Below are positions 54,213 to 64,000 of a DNA stretch of 64,000 bases, in pieces; position 1 is the first letter of the stretch, and each line of letters begins with the position of its first letter. The position numbers and the translations under genes are program-made. Source of the DNA: Fragum whitleyi (taxonomy: Eukaryota > Mollusca > Bivalvia > Cardiida > Cardiidae); NCBI GenBank assembly GCA_948146395.1, contig OX411544.1, positions 34,554,457 to 34,618,456 of the forward strand, in the 5' to 3' direction. The notes beneath the pieces are model-generated. The model did not search any database, had not been told where the DNA came from, and saw only the letters and a program-made list of their open reading frames with translations.

Positions 54213-54649
54213 CAGTTAACAACATCGTGAAATTGACAAGATGAATGATTCGGGAATGATTTAGGAATGAAATTGAATGAGTGTGTGGAGCGAGTTTTGA
54301 GTGAATTTAATGGGAGGTAATCCTATATCGTAAATTTTGTTCAAGATGAACAAAATTTGCGATATTGATTACCTCCCTTTAATAAAAAATACATTCAATT
54401 TTTATACATGGCTTCCTATTTCTTCAAGAACCTATGAGACGCTAAGAATTCGATTTGTGTTAGTGGAATCGCAATTTTTCTCAATCAAAATTTATTTTGA
54501 ATGTCGTTGGTTATTCTATATTTTTAAATGGGTTTGGGCGATTTTGAATGGTTTGAGAGATTGTTTGGAATGAATGAATGGAGCGCTGAGTGAGCGATTT
54601 AGAATGGTTTTGATTGAGGTGAATGTCAATTTCACGATGTAACTAATTG
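54213..54649 (+). mobile_element. MITE family M, copy 14 (in intron of acetyltransferase gene 2)
   Basis: Same orientation and nearly same place (45 bases after the donor) as copy 12 in gene 1. Left end CAGTTAACAACATCGTGAAA; right end worn to TTTCACGATGTAACTAATTG. Shares GCGATTTTGAATGGTTTGAG with copy 12, whereas other copies often differ there. Confidence 0.9.
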
Positions 54650-54724
54650 TTTACTCTAACAATGATTATTTTCCACGATTGCCAGGAAGAAGGCGTAATG
54701 AGATAGTTATATGAAAAGGGGCTA

Positions 54725-55159
54725 CGGTTACTTACATCGTGATATTGACATTCATCTCAATCAAAACCATTCTAAATCGCTCACCCAGTTGTCCATTCAT
54801 TCTAAACAATCACCCAAACCATTCAAAAACGCCCTAAAATCACTAAAACAGATAACATAAACAACTAAATCAAAAAATGAATATAGCTAAAATAATACAA
54901 ATCTTTAATTTACTGATGTAATTGTAATTATTTGCGTCTAATTGTTTCTTGATAAATAGAAAGCTTTTATATAGAGTTCGCTTGCATATTTTATTAAAGG
55001 GTGGTAATACATATCAATTTTGTTCATTATGAACAAAATTAACGATATTGGATCACCTCCCTTTAATTTCACTCAAAAAACACTCATCCCACTCTTTAAT
55101 TTCATTCGAAAGTCGTTCTAATATCATTATCCTTGTCAATTTCACGATGTTATTAACTG
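54725..55159 (-). mobile_element. MITE family M, copy 15
   Basis: Left end worn (CGGTTACTTACATCGTGATA), right end TTTCACGATGTTATTAACTG before TA. Lies tail-to-tail with copy 14. The hairpin is partly deleted. Confidence 0.85.
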
Positions 55160-55164
55160 TACAT

Positions 55165-55685
55165 AGAGAGTTCGAACAAATGTGACCTGCTTAGCGAAAA
55201 TGGGACGTTCTGTGAATACCATCCAACAAGTTGAAAGATACTCTGTGCAGTTGAGTATCTGTTGGCTAACCGTCACCTTTTCTTGTGACGGTCGTATGTC
55301 ACAAGGCAAGTTTTATATAAAGGGTACCATGGGCTTAACTAGGATTTTGTAACTAGGATGTTGTAACTATTCATCAACGGTATTTTTTCGAAAGAAGTTT
55401 TATTTGTATCACGCACTTGCGTAATATGCGTAATGATAGTTACGCCTTTGGGAACTTTCAGTCTAATTATACCCCTTTTTTAGCCGCCGATCAAGTTTTT
55501 TCGTCATTAAGCGCTGATCATCTATGAAAAATATTGAATGCTTATTTATTATTTTTTATTATTATTATTAACGGACGTAATAAAAAAGCTAAACAATGGA
55601 ATAAAAACCTTTCGAACACGGTTAGAAAATAGCATTGGTTCATTTATTTAAGACCCCGAATCGATAATTAGGGGAGCATATTGTT
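55165..55685. other. no gene seen (intron of acetyltransferase gene 2)
   Basis: AT-rich, with CGTCACCTTTTCTTGTGACG hairpin near 55270-55292 and an (ATT)n tract near 55549-55569. Confidence 0.35.
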
Positions 55686-55689
55686 TTTG

Positions 55690-56140
55690 CCTTGTGTGTT
55701 TATCTGTTTTTCTTTAATGCTTTTCGGTGGTTTATCGAGGAATAACGGTAGATTATCACTTGATAATCTCACCGCAAAAGCAGTGAAATTATCAAAATTG
55801 TATACCCTGCTTTTGTGCATTTCACCCTATCTGACGTCATCTATGCGGGGCGAAATAAGTGACGTCACAATGAACGTTGCATAGCAATCACGTGCAAAAT
55901 GACGCGCTAAACGAAAATATGTCCTAGAAATTTCACATTTTGTCTCATTTTTGCATTAAAGAAATAGAATAATCGTTTGTTTTCGAGTAAGATCGATTGA
56001 TATTTCATTTCGTGAACAACAAAAGCTATATTTTCACTCATGGCTCTGCCACTCGTGAAAATATAGCTTTTGTTGTTCACTCAATAAAATATAAATCGAT
56101 CTTACACTGAAACAAACGATTATTCTCTTTGTATTTTTAT
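55690..56140 (+). repeat. hairpin-bearing repeat family E, copy 2
   Basis: Inverted match to 1440-1925. TGACGTCA at 55832-55839 and 55860-55867, X-box-like GTTGCATAGCAATCACGTG, long hairpin 55972-56125 with a CATGGCTCTGCCACTC loop. Confidence 0.75.
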
Positions 56141-56149
56141 CTGTTCATC

Positions 56150-57250
56150 CTTTAGTCCGTGTGTCCTCCTAAATCTTTGATATTGGCTATAAAGTTTGAA
56201 TGGTAAGGGATATAGCCTTCATATTTCACAATTGCATTACTTGTGACAAGATCTTCCTGGAGGAGCCAACGTCAAGTTCATCGGTTTACTTAAAGTTTAT
56301 TTTCAAGGTCAGATAAATGTAAAATTAAAACTTAAACGTTGTCCATTACTTTGGAGTTGTAACTAATACAGGTTTGATATTTCACATGTGTATTGCTTAC
56401 GACCAGACCGGTCAGTTGATACAAAATTCAGGACTACAGTAAATAACATCGTGAAATTGACATTCACCTCAATCATAACCATTCTAAACCGCTCACTCAG
56501 CGCTCCGTTCGCTCATTCGAAACACTCACTCAAACCATTCAGAAATGCTAAAACCCATTGATAAATATAGAATCAGCAATTTCTCTGGCATAAAGCAATT
56601 ATTCATAGCGTCTCATAGGTTCTTGAAGAAATAAGAACCTACCTATAGAACTTGTACGCATATTTTATTAAAGGGACGTAATCAATATCGCTAATTTTGT
56701 TCATTCTGAACAAAATTTTCGATATAGGATTACTTCCCATTAAAATTACTCAAAACTCGCTCCACACACTCATTTATCAGTCCATATCACATTTTCAAGG
56801 TCACTAAATTTCTTAATAAAAATTCTAATATTAGCAAAACCTTTTTATTTGTAAGTGACAGAGCCTTCATAATTCACATGTTCATTGCTTGTGACAAGGC
56901 CTTTCTGTAGGTACAAACTCCTAAGTTATTTTCAAGGTCAAATTTGTTTCAAAATTGAACTTGAACACTGGCCATTACTTTGCAATGGTAAGTGTTACAT
57001 TTTTCATATTTCACAAATGCAATGCTTGTGACAAGACCTTACAGTTGATACCAAAGTCAAGGTCATCAGCCAGTGTCAAGGTCAGTTTTCAAGGTCAGTG
57101 CTCAAGGTCACTGTTTGAAACTGAGGACAGATGCAGGTACATTCGTGTTTCAGAAATACATTTTGTTTCAGGCATAGTGATAAGGTTGATCGTCAATACT
57201 CGATACAAGGTCCGTAAATTGTATTGTAGTCTTTTACTTAGCTTAAACGG
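56150..57250. repeat. dispersed AAGGTCA-rich repeat, interrupted by MITE copy 16
   Basis: Phrases such as TTCACA(A/T)TTGCATTGCTTGTGA, GACAAGACCTT, and repeated TCAAGGTCA occur several times (56220-56400, 56870-57120). The same style returns at 58320-58460. Resembles a common molluscan dispersed repeat; an assignment from recall. Confidence 0.5.
56437..56785 (-). mobile_element. MITE family M, copy 16 (right end missing)
   Basis: Starts CAGTAAATAACATCGTGAAA; hairpin TTTTGTTCATTCTGAACAAA. It stops within the arm at GCTCCACACACTCATTTAT. Confidence 0.8.
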
Positions 57251-57659
57251 GTTTATCTAGGCTTAGCACAGTTTAAAAAGAATCCATTTTTTTTTTAAAA
57301 AAAATCCATAACTTGTGATGAAAAATGGCTATTAGTTTTAAGTAGTCACAGGCAGAGAGATGGATCTCCCATTCGGAACATTACTCGGCCATTTCCGTAA
57401 ACTGCAACAGACCTCGGATGTATGTAAGGCGGATGGGTATGTAGGTATGTAACAGAATCGTGCATTTGTTAGGTGGAAACAGTGTAAGAAAACCTAGCAC
57501 TGTAGATTTATATCTTGTACAGTAAATAACGGCTGAAAAATCTTAATTTTTGAGAAATGCGGATCATTCTCAAAAAATAAGATTTTTTAAGCCGTTATTT
57601 CAGAATCTAACGATATTTACATAAGGATACGACGGTTTCACGTCAGTGACTTAAACAAG

Positions 57660-58315
57660 TAGTGTTGGCGACGCCGAATGTTTTCATTCACAGTTTCGAA
57701 GGCTATTTTAACTGACGTCATCGAGTTTTTCCAAGGGTTTCCTGTAAGGGGGTTTTCCAAATGTATAGTAAAATGTGCCCACACTTAGATTTTTATGATA
57801 TTGTGGATAATTGTAGTACTTGGTATACTGATTTAGGAAATGACTTTTTTTCCAAAAAGAGTAAAGAGGGTCGACCATAAAGTACCCGAAAGCACATCTT
57901 ATGTAATACAAAGGGGTGTCAGGAAAAAAATCACCTTGCCAGGAAATTTTGGAATCTGTAAAAAGAATTTGTTACTGATTTAAAAGACAATTGGTACCTT
58001 TATATTTTTATATAGGTTGGGATCTTATTTCTGTTTACTCCTAAAAGACGGCCCAAAAAATACTTGAAAAATTCATGAAAATTTCAAAAAAATGAAATTA
58101 TGTTCTGAGTTAAAGGATTAATATTTTTAAGTTGTAGCTCTAGTCCAGTTACCAAACTCTCTTAAAATTAAGATACATATGTCCTAAATGTTTAAAGAAA
58201 GTTTCATTGAAATCGAAAACCGGTAAGTTAGTCAAAAATCTCCTTGTGTAGGAGATAGTGGGTGGAGTAAGATATAGTTTTCACCCATCTGAGAATATTA
58301 AAGTGTTAATAACTT
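57660..58315. other. no gene seen
   Basis: AT-rich intronic sequence inside the 4.7 kb element. A TGACGTCA palindrome lies at 57713-57720. Confidence 0.3.
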
Positions 58316-58319
58316 TTCA

Positions 58320-58660
58320 ACAGCTGTAGACAGGATGTTCATATTTCACACATGGATCCTTTGTGACAAAGCCTATTTACAAACATTGGTCAAAATCAAC
58401 TGTCAAGGTCAAGGTTAATTATCAAGGTCATTGTTATAAAAAAAACACTTCATTTGGCTTAGGGAGCATAATTTGCAAAAGTAATGAATGGTGATTTTGA
58501 TTTTCAAATATAGTTTCTTTTAAACAAATTTATTTCAGTTGGTTCCTTACTCAAAGTCATTGTGAAGGTCAATGTCACATTTTCTTTTAAACAAACTCAT
58601 TTCAGTTAGTTTCTTACTCAAGGTTATGTTTGAAGGTCAATGCCACATATGAGGATGGTG
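58320..58660. repeat. TCAAGGTCA-type repeat and two-unit duplication
   Basis: TTTCTTTTAAACAAA(T/C)TTATTTCAGTT and TTACTCAA(A/G)GT occur twice (58508-58560 and 58583-58640), each followed by GAAGGTCAATG. Confidence 0.5.
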
Positions 58661-59214
58661 TTTAGGATTGGCACTACGTATGTTCTGTCACAATCATGTA
58701 GAAGTTACTTGTTCTATGTTTTACAGGTCCGTCTTAGTAATAAGATTCCTCCCCAGAAAACGTGAGACGCTTTTAGCAATAGATCAAAATTTAATCGTAT
58801 TATAAGTTATGAAATGAAAAATCTTTGGAAGGAAAACCAGTGTGAGAAAAGAAGGAATCTCTTTTTACAAGCACTTACTTCTTTTAATACAGTGTTTTCC
58901 TTTGGGTAATGAAGATGTTGAGTTTTGGGATAGGCAATTTCTATATTTAAATTTGTTAGTTTACAAATGAAGAGGAACAATCACTACATTCCTGGAGGAC
59001 CTGCAATATTCCGGTTTTGCTGATACATGTACTAGTCCTTCCTAAAATATACTTGCCTCCGGCCCGAGGGTTATTGTCTGTGCTGACCCCTAGTCTTAAT
59101 TCAAATCAGAAATACTACTAAAACGATAATACAATTTGAAAGAATCTTTTTCCTTCGTGAATAAATGATTCTCCTCGGTCTTAAGGTAAATGTTGTTTGT
59201 AAACAAGGGGGAAA

Positions 59215-59750
59215 GAATGAACCTAAATCACTCACCTGAGTTTTATTGGTCACTGAAGTGACATTCTGGGAAAGATTTGTTGAAATTAGCATAGTTGTTG
59301 AGATGTAATTCAATGAAAAGGGTCAGCTTAGAAATTATTGAAATTGGTATATTGGTTAAAAATATAATGTTTTTTCATCCACCAAGTCAAACAGATTTAT
59401 ATGCCAATTTCACGAACAATTTTTGAAATGGGTTTTCATAGGAATATTCTGGAAAAGTTGCATTGAAATTGGCTTGATGGTTCAGGAGGAAATGCTGTTC
59501 AAGGATTTTATAGTGAAAAAATACCATGGTCATATTTATGGGCCAATCCGAATTTTGCGAACAATCTTTGAGAGGGGTCACCCAAGGAAATATCAGGCAA
59601 AGTTTCATAGAAATTGCCTTGAGGGTTAAGGAGGAGAAGAAATTTTAAGAAATTTGGAAGACGGAAGCCACATAAAGCACGACCTGCGCCGGACTAGGGA
59701 TCCTAAAAGCTCCTGTCGGGAATGTTTTGCTCTGGTGAGCTAGAAATCTA
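59215..59750. repeat. dispersed bivalve-type repeat ending GGTGAGCTAGAAA
   Basis: Begins near CCTAAATCACTCACCTGAG, contains several AAAGTT(G/T)CAT(T/A)GAAATTG units and ends with GCGCCGGACTAGGGATCCTA and TCTGGTGAGCTAGAAA. This matches a repeat common in bivalve genomes, by recall. Confidence 0.5.
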
Positions 59751-60654
59751 GAAACGATACAGTTATGTTATGTTAAATTATATCTAAATATTATATTTAT
59801 AATCAAACAAAAAAGTTTAAGAGATACTGTGTAGTCACTTTAGTGAAAGTAAGACTTTAACCTTTGAACTCGAGTTGCGACAAATGACATATTTTCTGTT
59901 TCTTTCTGATCTAGAATTGTGTTTATTTAATCAAATTCAATCAAATAGTTTATGGTAATTCTTTCAGACATTTGGGGTAGGATAAGGACATTGAACCTAT
60001 AAGAAACAAAAGATGTTTAAAAAACATTTATGCCCCAATAAGAGCAGGCAAATGACCTATTCTTTGTCAATTTACAAAGGGCAATAACTCAAAAAATATG
60101 ATGAGTAGAGTTATGGTTCTTGTGAATTGTACCGCTCCTCAATGGATGAACAGACCGACAGAGAGTGGTGCAAAACAACAGCAAAATCTCAAATATGTCT
60201 CCTAGAGGATATTACCGGCCCCTTTTCCCTTGCCATTCAAATAAAAAAAAACATTATTTATTGTTGTAATATTTTTGTTTATATTCTTTATTTCATAACA
60301 GGACACGATACTTATACTTGGCCAAGTCGATGATATCATGTTAGGTTCTGCATTAACATATTGCTGAAATCTCTCATAATTTCTGATAGGAATATTGTAT
60401 CTTAAAAAAACCCAAAAAACATAGAATAAACAAAAATGCTAGTTTTGTGTTTTATTTTTTTGAGACCTTGTTTGTTGACAATGACCTTACACGTGTAAGA
60501 TAATCAACAAGTTTCTGTTTGTTCTAACCTAAGAGATCATATATCCAACCAAAAATGAATAATGTATATCCTGAATAGGCTCGCATTTTTATTTAATTTT
60601 GCTAAGTTTAACATTTTAGGTGAAATTGGAACTAGAACTTGAATGTGTATACAT

Positions 60655-61975
60655 AGATTAAAGTAATTTTTATTTTTGAGTGTGTAAAAAAATGTCAAAC
60701 AACGTAGAACTTTTCATTTTATATATTCATTATCTTAAACACTTTTATAGGCATTACAGTACATGAAAGCTATGCCTTAATTGTATAAAGAAATTAAAGC
60801 ATATCAAACTACCCCATCCACTTACCTGAACATGGATTAAGGCAAGGGGGTTTAATAAAACCCCTTTATGAGATATTGGCAAATGACAGAATACCTTGAT
60901 CTTGAAGTTTAAAGATGTTTACTGACAAGATCTATAATCATGCCAAATAAGAGCACTGTATCTTGAAAGGACTTGCTGTAATCATAAAAAGTTGAGATCT
61001 TTATTAAATTTTGCAAAGTGTGGCCTTGATGAATGAACTTGATCTTGGCAGATGACCTTGACGTCAGAGATTACAGATCTCAAGTGATTTGATTCATTAT
61101 GATGTCACATATGAGTAGTGTATCTAGAAAAGGATTGAAGTAATTGGCAAATATTACTTTTTTATGATGTGCAGACAGATATCTAAGAGACAGACAGACA
61201 GATAGATAGCCAGTCACTAGCACACAATATTTTTCCTATTCTTTTCAACTCAGTCAAATAAGAAATAAAATCTGTAAAACTTACTGTAAGATACTATTGA
61301 AATTTTGCAAGGATTAAAGAAAATCAAGTAAATTATATATTTTTCATCTTACCCCACCCACTTTTTCAAAATTGGGGTAAAGCAAGGGCTGTAATTTGAC
61401 CCAGTTTAGTGATACAAAAAACATCTTAAGCAGTATATGCATTGACTAGTTGTTATTTGCAAATTTGTAAAAATATCAATGCATTGACACTTAAATAATG
61501 TCTATTTCAGGACATAATACAAGATTTTGGATGAATTTTGAAACTAAAGATATGTATTTATAAGCTTAAAAAATAATGTTACCGGTTTTCAATCTTCTTC
61601 AAATTTTTACACAAGGAAGAAGGATAGTAGCGCTTATTTTCTGAAGAGTAACTAAACTGGACTAGCATCAGAAGGTACTTATCTATGCGTTCAAAATTTA
61701 TATTCACCTCAATTTTTTTTTTAAAAAAGTAAGCAATTTTTATATTCAAGAGTATAAAAATTTGTCAAACAACGTAAAACTTGTCATTTATATATACATA
61801 TCTTAATAATTACTATAGACTTTAAAGTACATTAAAAACTATTCAAAAATTGATAAGTATAAAGAAATTATAGCATATTAAATTATCCCACCCACCTACC
61901 TCAATATGGAATAAGACAAGGGGCTGTAATTTGACCCCTATTTGAGATATTGACAAATGAAAGTTTATTCTGTGG
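60655..61975. repeat. diverged direct repeat pair (about 250 bp) plus a third fragment
   Basis: 60655-60905 and 61728-61970 share TGTCAAACAACGTA(G/A)AACTT, AAAGAAATTA(A/T)AGCATAT, CACTTACCTGAACATGG/CACCTACCTCAATATGG, and GAGATATTG(G/A)CAAATGA. A partial third occurs at 61325-61415. Confidence 0.6.
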
Positions 61976-62142
61976 TATATTTAATGTGTAGTATGTATTT
62001 GTAAAGTTTCATGAAAATCCGTGCGTGGGCACTTTTGGAACACCTCCTTTCTAAAAATAGTCCGTGTATGCACATCCGAGGTTGATCGTGAGATTGTTCC
62101 GAATGCTGGATCTCCATCACCCTCCCTGTGGCTATTTATATA

Positions 62143-62404
62143 TGTGACCCGTCATGCGAAAAGGGAACATCTTGGAATTACGAAAAATTAACATTTGAAA
62201 AAGATATTGGTTTTAGAACAGGCAAACCAGAGATCGTATGTCAAACATTCTCTCACGGGAAGGCAGGTTGATTATTCTAGATTCAGAAAATTAGAAAAGA
62301 GAGAAAAGTTTCAGACCTAGTCAGTCTGCGAATTACGCGCAGTCTGACTATGTTTGACATTTTACGCAATACCGGATTGGCCCCTTTTTGCGTGACGGGT
62401 CACA
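62143..62404 (-). mobile_element. TGTGACCC-ended MITE, copy 2 (262 bp)
   Basis: Ends TGTGACCCGTCATGCGAAAA and its inverse TTTTTGCGTGACGGGTCACA, with TA at both edges. The interior is inverted relative to 20904-21165 (AGGTTGATTATTCTAGATTC here). Confidence 0.85.
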
Positions 62405-62409
62405 TATAG

Positions 62410-62935
62410 ATAAGTATTGAAATATTAACCTGTGACGGTCAGTCATCAAAGGGAAACAAGAATTGTGATGCGTTTCGTTTTGAATGAATCGCTGTATAGA
62501 CCAGTAGACAGGTACATTCATATTATTCAAAATTAGATAGGGGAGGTGCATTAAGACTATTGGCGATAAAGTCTTATATTTGTCTTATTTTGGGTATACA
62601 TGAAATTCTTGGACATCTCATAAATATTGATTTGGACTTTTTTTTTTTTTTTGGTTAAACTGCTCAACTCGGTACCAAATGCTTTAGCCACCCTCGGCAA
62701 CTTAACTCTTAAGGATGAAAAGTTTTCTTTTTTATCGATATACTAAAAACCCCAATCTAATTCATTCACTTTCAAACGTTTTGCAGTGTCACTTTTTCAA
62801 GAGAATACCATACTTAACGAAATAACTATTTAATCCCATGATGCTATTAAATCTAATTAGAAACACTGGTTGAAAAAAAATTTACTCGGAGGAATTATTG
62901 TCGAGCTAGGTTTAAATTTCTATCTAAATATTGCA
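62410..62935. other. no gene seen; distal intron of acetyltransferase gene 2
   Basis: AT-rich, with a T run near 62639-62653, leading to the exon 2 acceptor (TATCTAAATATTGCAG). Confidence 0.4.
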
Positions 62936-62936
62936 G

Positions 62937-63617
62937 ATTATACAAACACTTAACAGGAAGTACACGTTCGACGATGCACATATAGAGCTTGCTTCAGACG
63001 CCAGAATGGACGACATTATAAAGTTTGTTCGAGAGGAACTCATTCCTGATGAACCAATGAGTATATCACTTGGCTTAGAATTTGATGACGAGGCTGAAAG
63101 ATTTGTTCGGTCCATGCTTAAGGAAAATATTTCTCTACTTCTTGTCACCTATCGGTCTGATGAAATTATAGCCGTTCGGCTCGCTAATACATTAAGAAAG
63201 GCTGGAGACTCAACTGATATAGCGAATCTGAAACACGAGAAATATCAAATAGTAATAAAGTTCTTGGGTCATAAGGACGAAGAACTAAACCCATTTGATA
63301 AGTTTGGTGTCGAAGTCTTGGTTCACTTTTTAATGCTCGGAGTCGATCGAAGGTACAGGAAAAGAGGACTGGCGTCGAAATTGATGGCCGCGGCTGTGGA
63401 GTTTTACTCGAAACTTGGATTGGAAAAGACTGTTTTGAAAGGAGAAGGGTCATCCAATTTTTCTAAAAGAGCGTACGAAAAATGTGGTTTCGAAATTCTG
63501 CACGAGTTCCCTTACGATGATTATAAGGTAGACGGAGAGGTCGTGTTTAAGAATATGGGTGAACACAAGTCATGTAAATTGTATGCAAAGTTGATATCGG
63601 TTAATAATTTGTCCTAG
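62937..63617 (+). CDS. GNAT acetyltransferase, insect-type arylalkylamine N-acetyltransferase-like, paralogue 2, exon 2
   Basis: Acceptor ends at 62936; with exon 1 (54142-54168) the product is 235 residues, the same length as paralogue 1. Motifs are LIPDEPMSISLG (about residues 44-55), MLGVDRRYRKRGLASKLM with acetyl-CoA loop RKRGLA (150-155), and SNFSKRAYEKCGFEIL. The reaction is expected to be acetyl-CoA-dependent N-acetylation of an amine in the cytosol; the substrate is unknown. Against paralogue 1, hand count gives 36 differences in the first 130 residues of exon 2 and 11 in the last 96. The variable patches (LVTYRSDE, NTLRKAGDSTDIAN, VEVLVH) could alter substrate choice. No frameshift or stop, so both copies look functional. 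The 8.8 kb intron contrasts with 0.9 kb in gene 1. Confidence 0.9.
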   Translation: MIQTLNRKYTFDDAHIELASDARMDDIIKFVREELIPDEPMSISLGLEFDDEAERFVRSMLKENISLLLVTYRSDEIIAVRLANTLRKAGDSTDIANLKHEKYQIVIKFLGHKDEELNPFDKFGVEVLVHFLMLGVDRRYRKRGLASKLMAAAVEFYSKLGLEKTVLKGEGSSNFSKRAYEKCGFEILHEFPYDDYKVDGEVVFKNMGEHKSCKLYAKLISVNNLS

Positions 63618-63672
63618 ATACTGTTGGTTTGTTGCTTAAAGAACAAAAGATAATACCACTGCAGCTGCGGTA

Positions 63673-64000
63673 CAATTAAAATCATCGTGGAATATACAAG
63701 ATGAATGATTTTTGGAAAAAATAAGGAATGAAATTGAATGAGAGTGTGAAGCGAGTTTTGAATGAAATTTAAGGAAATATAATACAATATCGCTAATTCC
63801 GTCCACATTGGACGAAATAAGCGCTAATTTATTACCCCCCTTAAAAAAACTTCGTATTTTTTCAATTTTAAAATGTCTTCACGTACTAACAAGACGTTAT
63901 CAAATCTATTCCAGGCAAAAGAATCGTGGAATAATCAGATCGGTTTCAATCAAATGTTGATCTTTGATTGATTTCGAATTGGCTTTAAACATTTCGGAGT
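63673..64000 (+). mobile_element. MITE family M, copy 17 (runs off the window)
   Basis: Starts CAATTAAAATCATCGTGGAA 55 bases after the stop codon of paralogue 2. Left arm GAATGAAATTGAATGAGAG present; the hairpin centre is worn (TTCCGTCCACATTGGACGAA). The right end is beyond the window. Confidence 0.75.

Larger units (their letters stand above)
57369..62106. mobile_element. element with CATTCGGAACA inverted ends, copy 2 (4.7 kb) with likely 8-9 bp target duplication
   Basis: Left end CATTCGGAACATTACTCGG; right end the inverse of CATTCGGAACAATCTCACG. TGGATCTCC directly precedes the left end, and TGGATCTCC follows the right end after one base. An 8- or 9-bp duplication suggests hAT, P or Mutator-like insertion. 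The interior is a patchwork of repeats and has no transposase ORF. It lies wholly within intron 1 of acetyltransferase gene 2. Confidence 0.6.

Overview
This window is gene-poor, AT-rich animal DNA. Spliceosomal introns, a CR1-like non-LTR retrotransposon, three tRNA-derived SINE families and many terminal-inverted-repeat and fold-back elements make it eukaryotic. The mix of repeats and an arylalkylamine N-acetyltransferase-like gene pair fit a marine invertebrate, most likely a bivalve mollusc; that assignment is inference and no species is claimed. One 200-base run of N marks an assembly gap at 14834-15033.

Coding content is small. The clearest genes are two same-strand GNAT acetyltransferase paralogues near the right end. 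Each has a 9-codon first exon and a 226-codon second exon joined in phase 0. Gene 1 (47055-48661) has a 0.9 kb intron; gene 2 (54142-63617) has an 8.8 kb intron filled with mobile elements. A third well-supported gene at 23898-24885 encodes an unrecognised 300-residue basic protein whose coding region is one exon preceded by a 3' splice site. Weaker coding signals are a minus-strand coiled-coil ORF resembling the start of BBOF1/CCDC176 (4880-5290), a 105-base exon (8083-8187), a possible promoter/first exon with two E-boxes (about 31004-31180), and two phase-1 exon candidates (35577-35723 and 37757-37915).

Most of the rest is repeats. 1-12 kb: fold-back palindromes, SINEs, a three-unit tandem repeat and the first MITEs. 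12-22 kb: three elements bounded by TTAA with related ends (0.77, 1.54 and 0.16 kb), the gap-spanning inverted-repeat element, SINEs and one 0.26 kb TGTGACCC-ended element. 22-31 kb: clustered copies of the dominant MITE, the 300-aa gene, and a Tc1/mariner-like MITE. 31.6-35.2 kb: a broken CR1-like LINE. 39.98-43.83 kb: a 3.85 kb element with about 0.5 kb terminal inverted repeats. 44-46 kb: an inverted-repeat element with a nested double hairpin. 47-64 kb: the acetyltransferase pair and its repeat-rich introns, including a diverged minisatellite, a 177-base (TA)n tract and two elements ending in CATTCGGAACA.

The commonest repeat is a MITE of about 440 bp with TA at its ends, present in 17 whole or partial copies (roughly a tenth of the window). 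One same-orientation copy lies just inside intron 1 of each acetyltransferase paralogue, which suggests the insertion predates the gene duplication.
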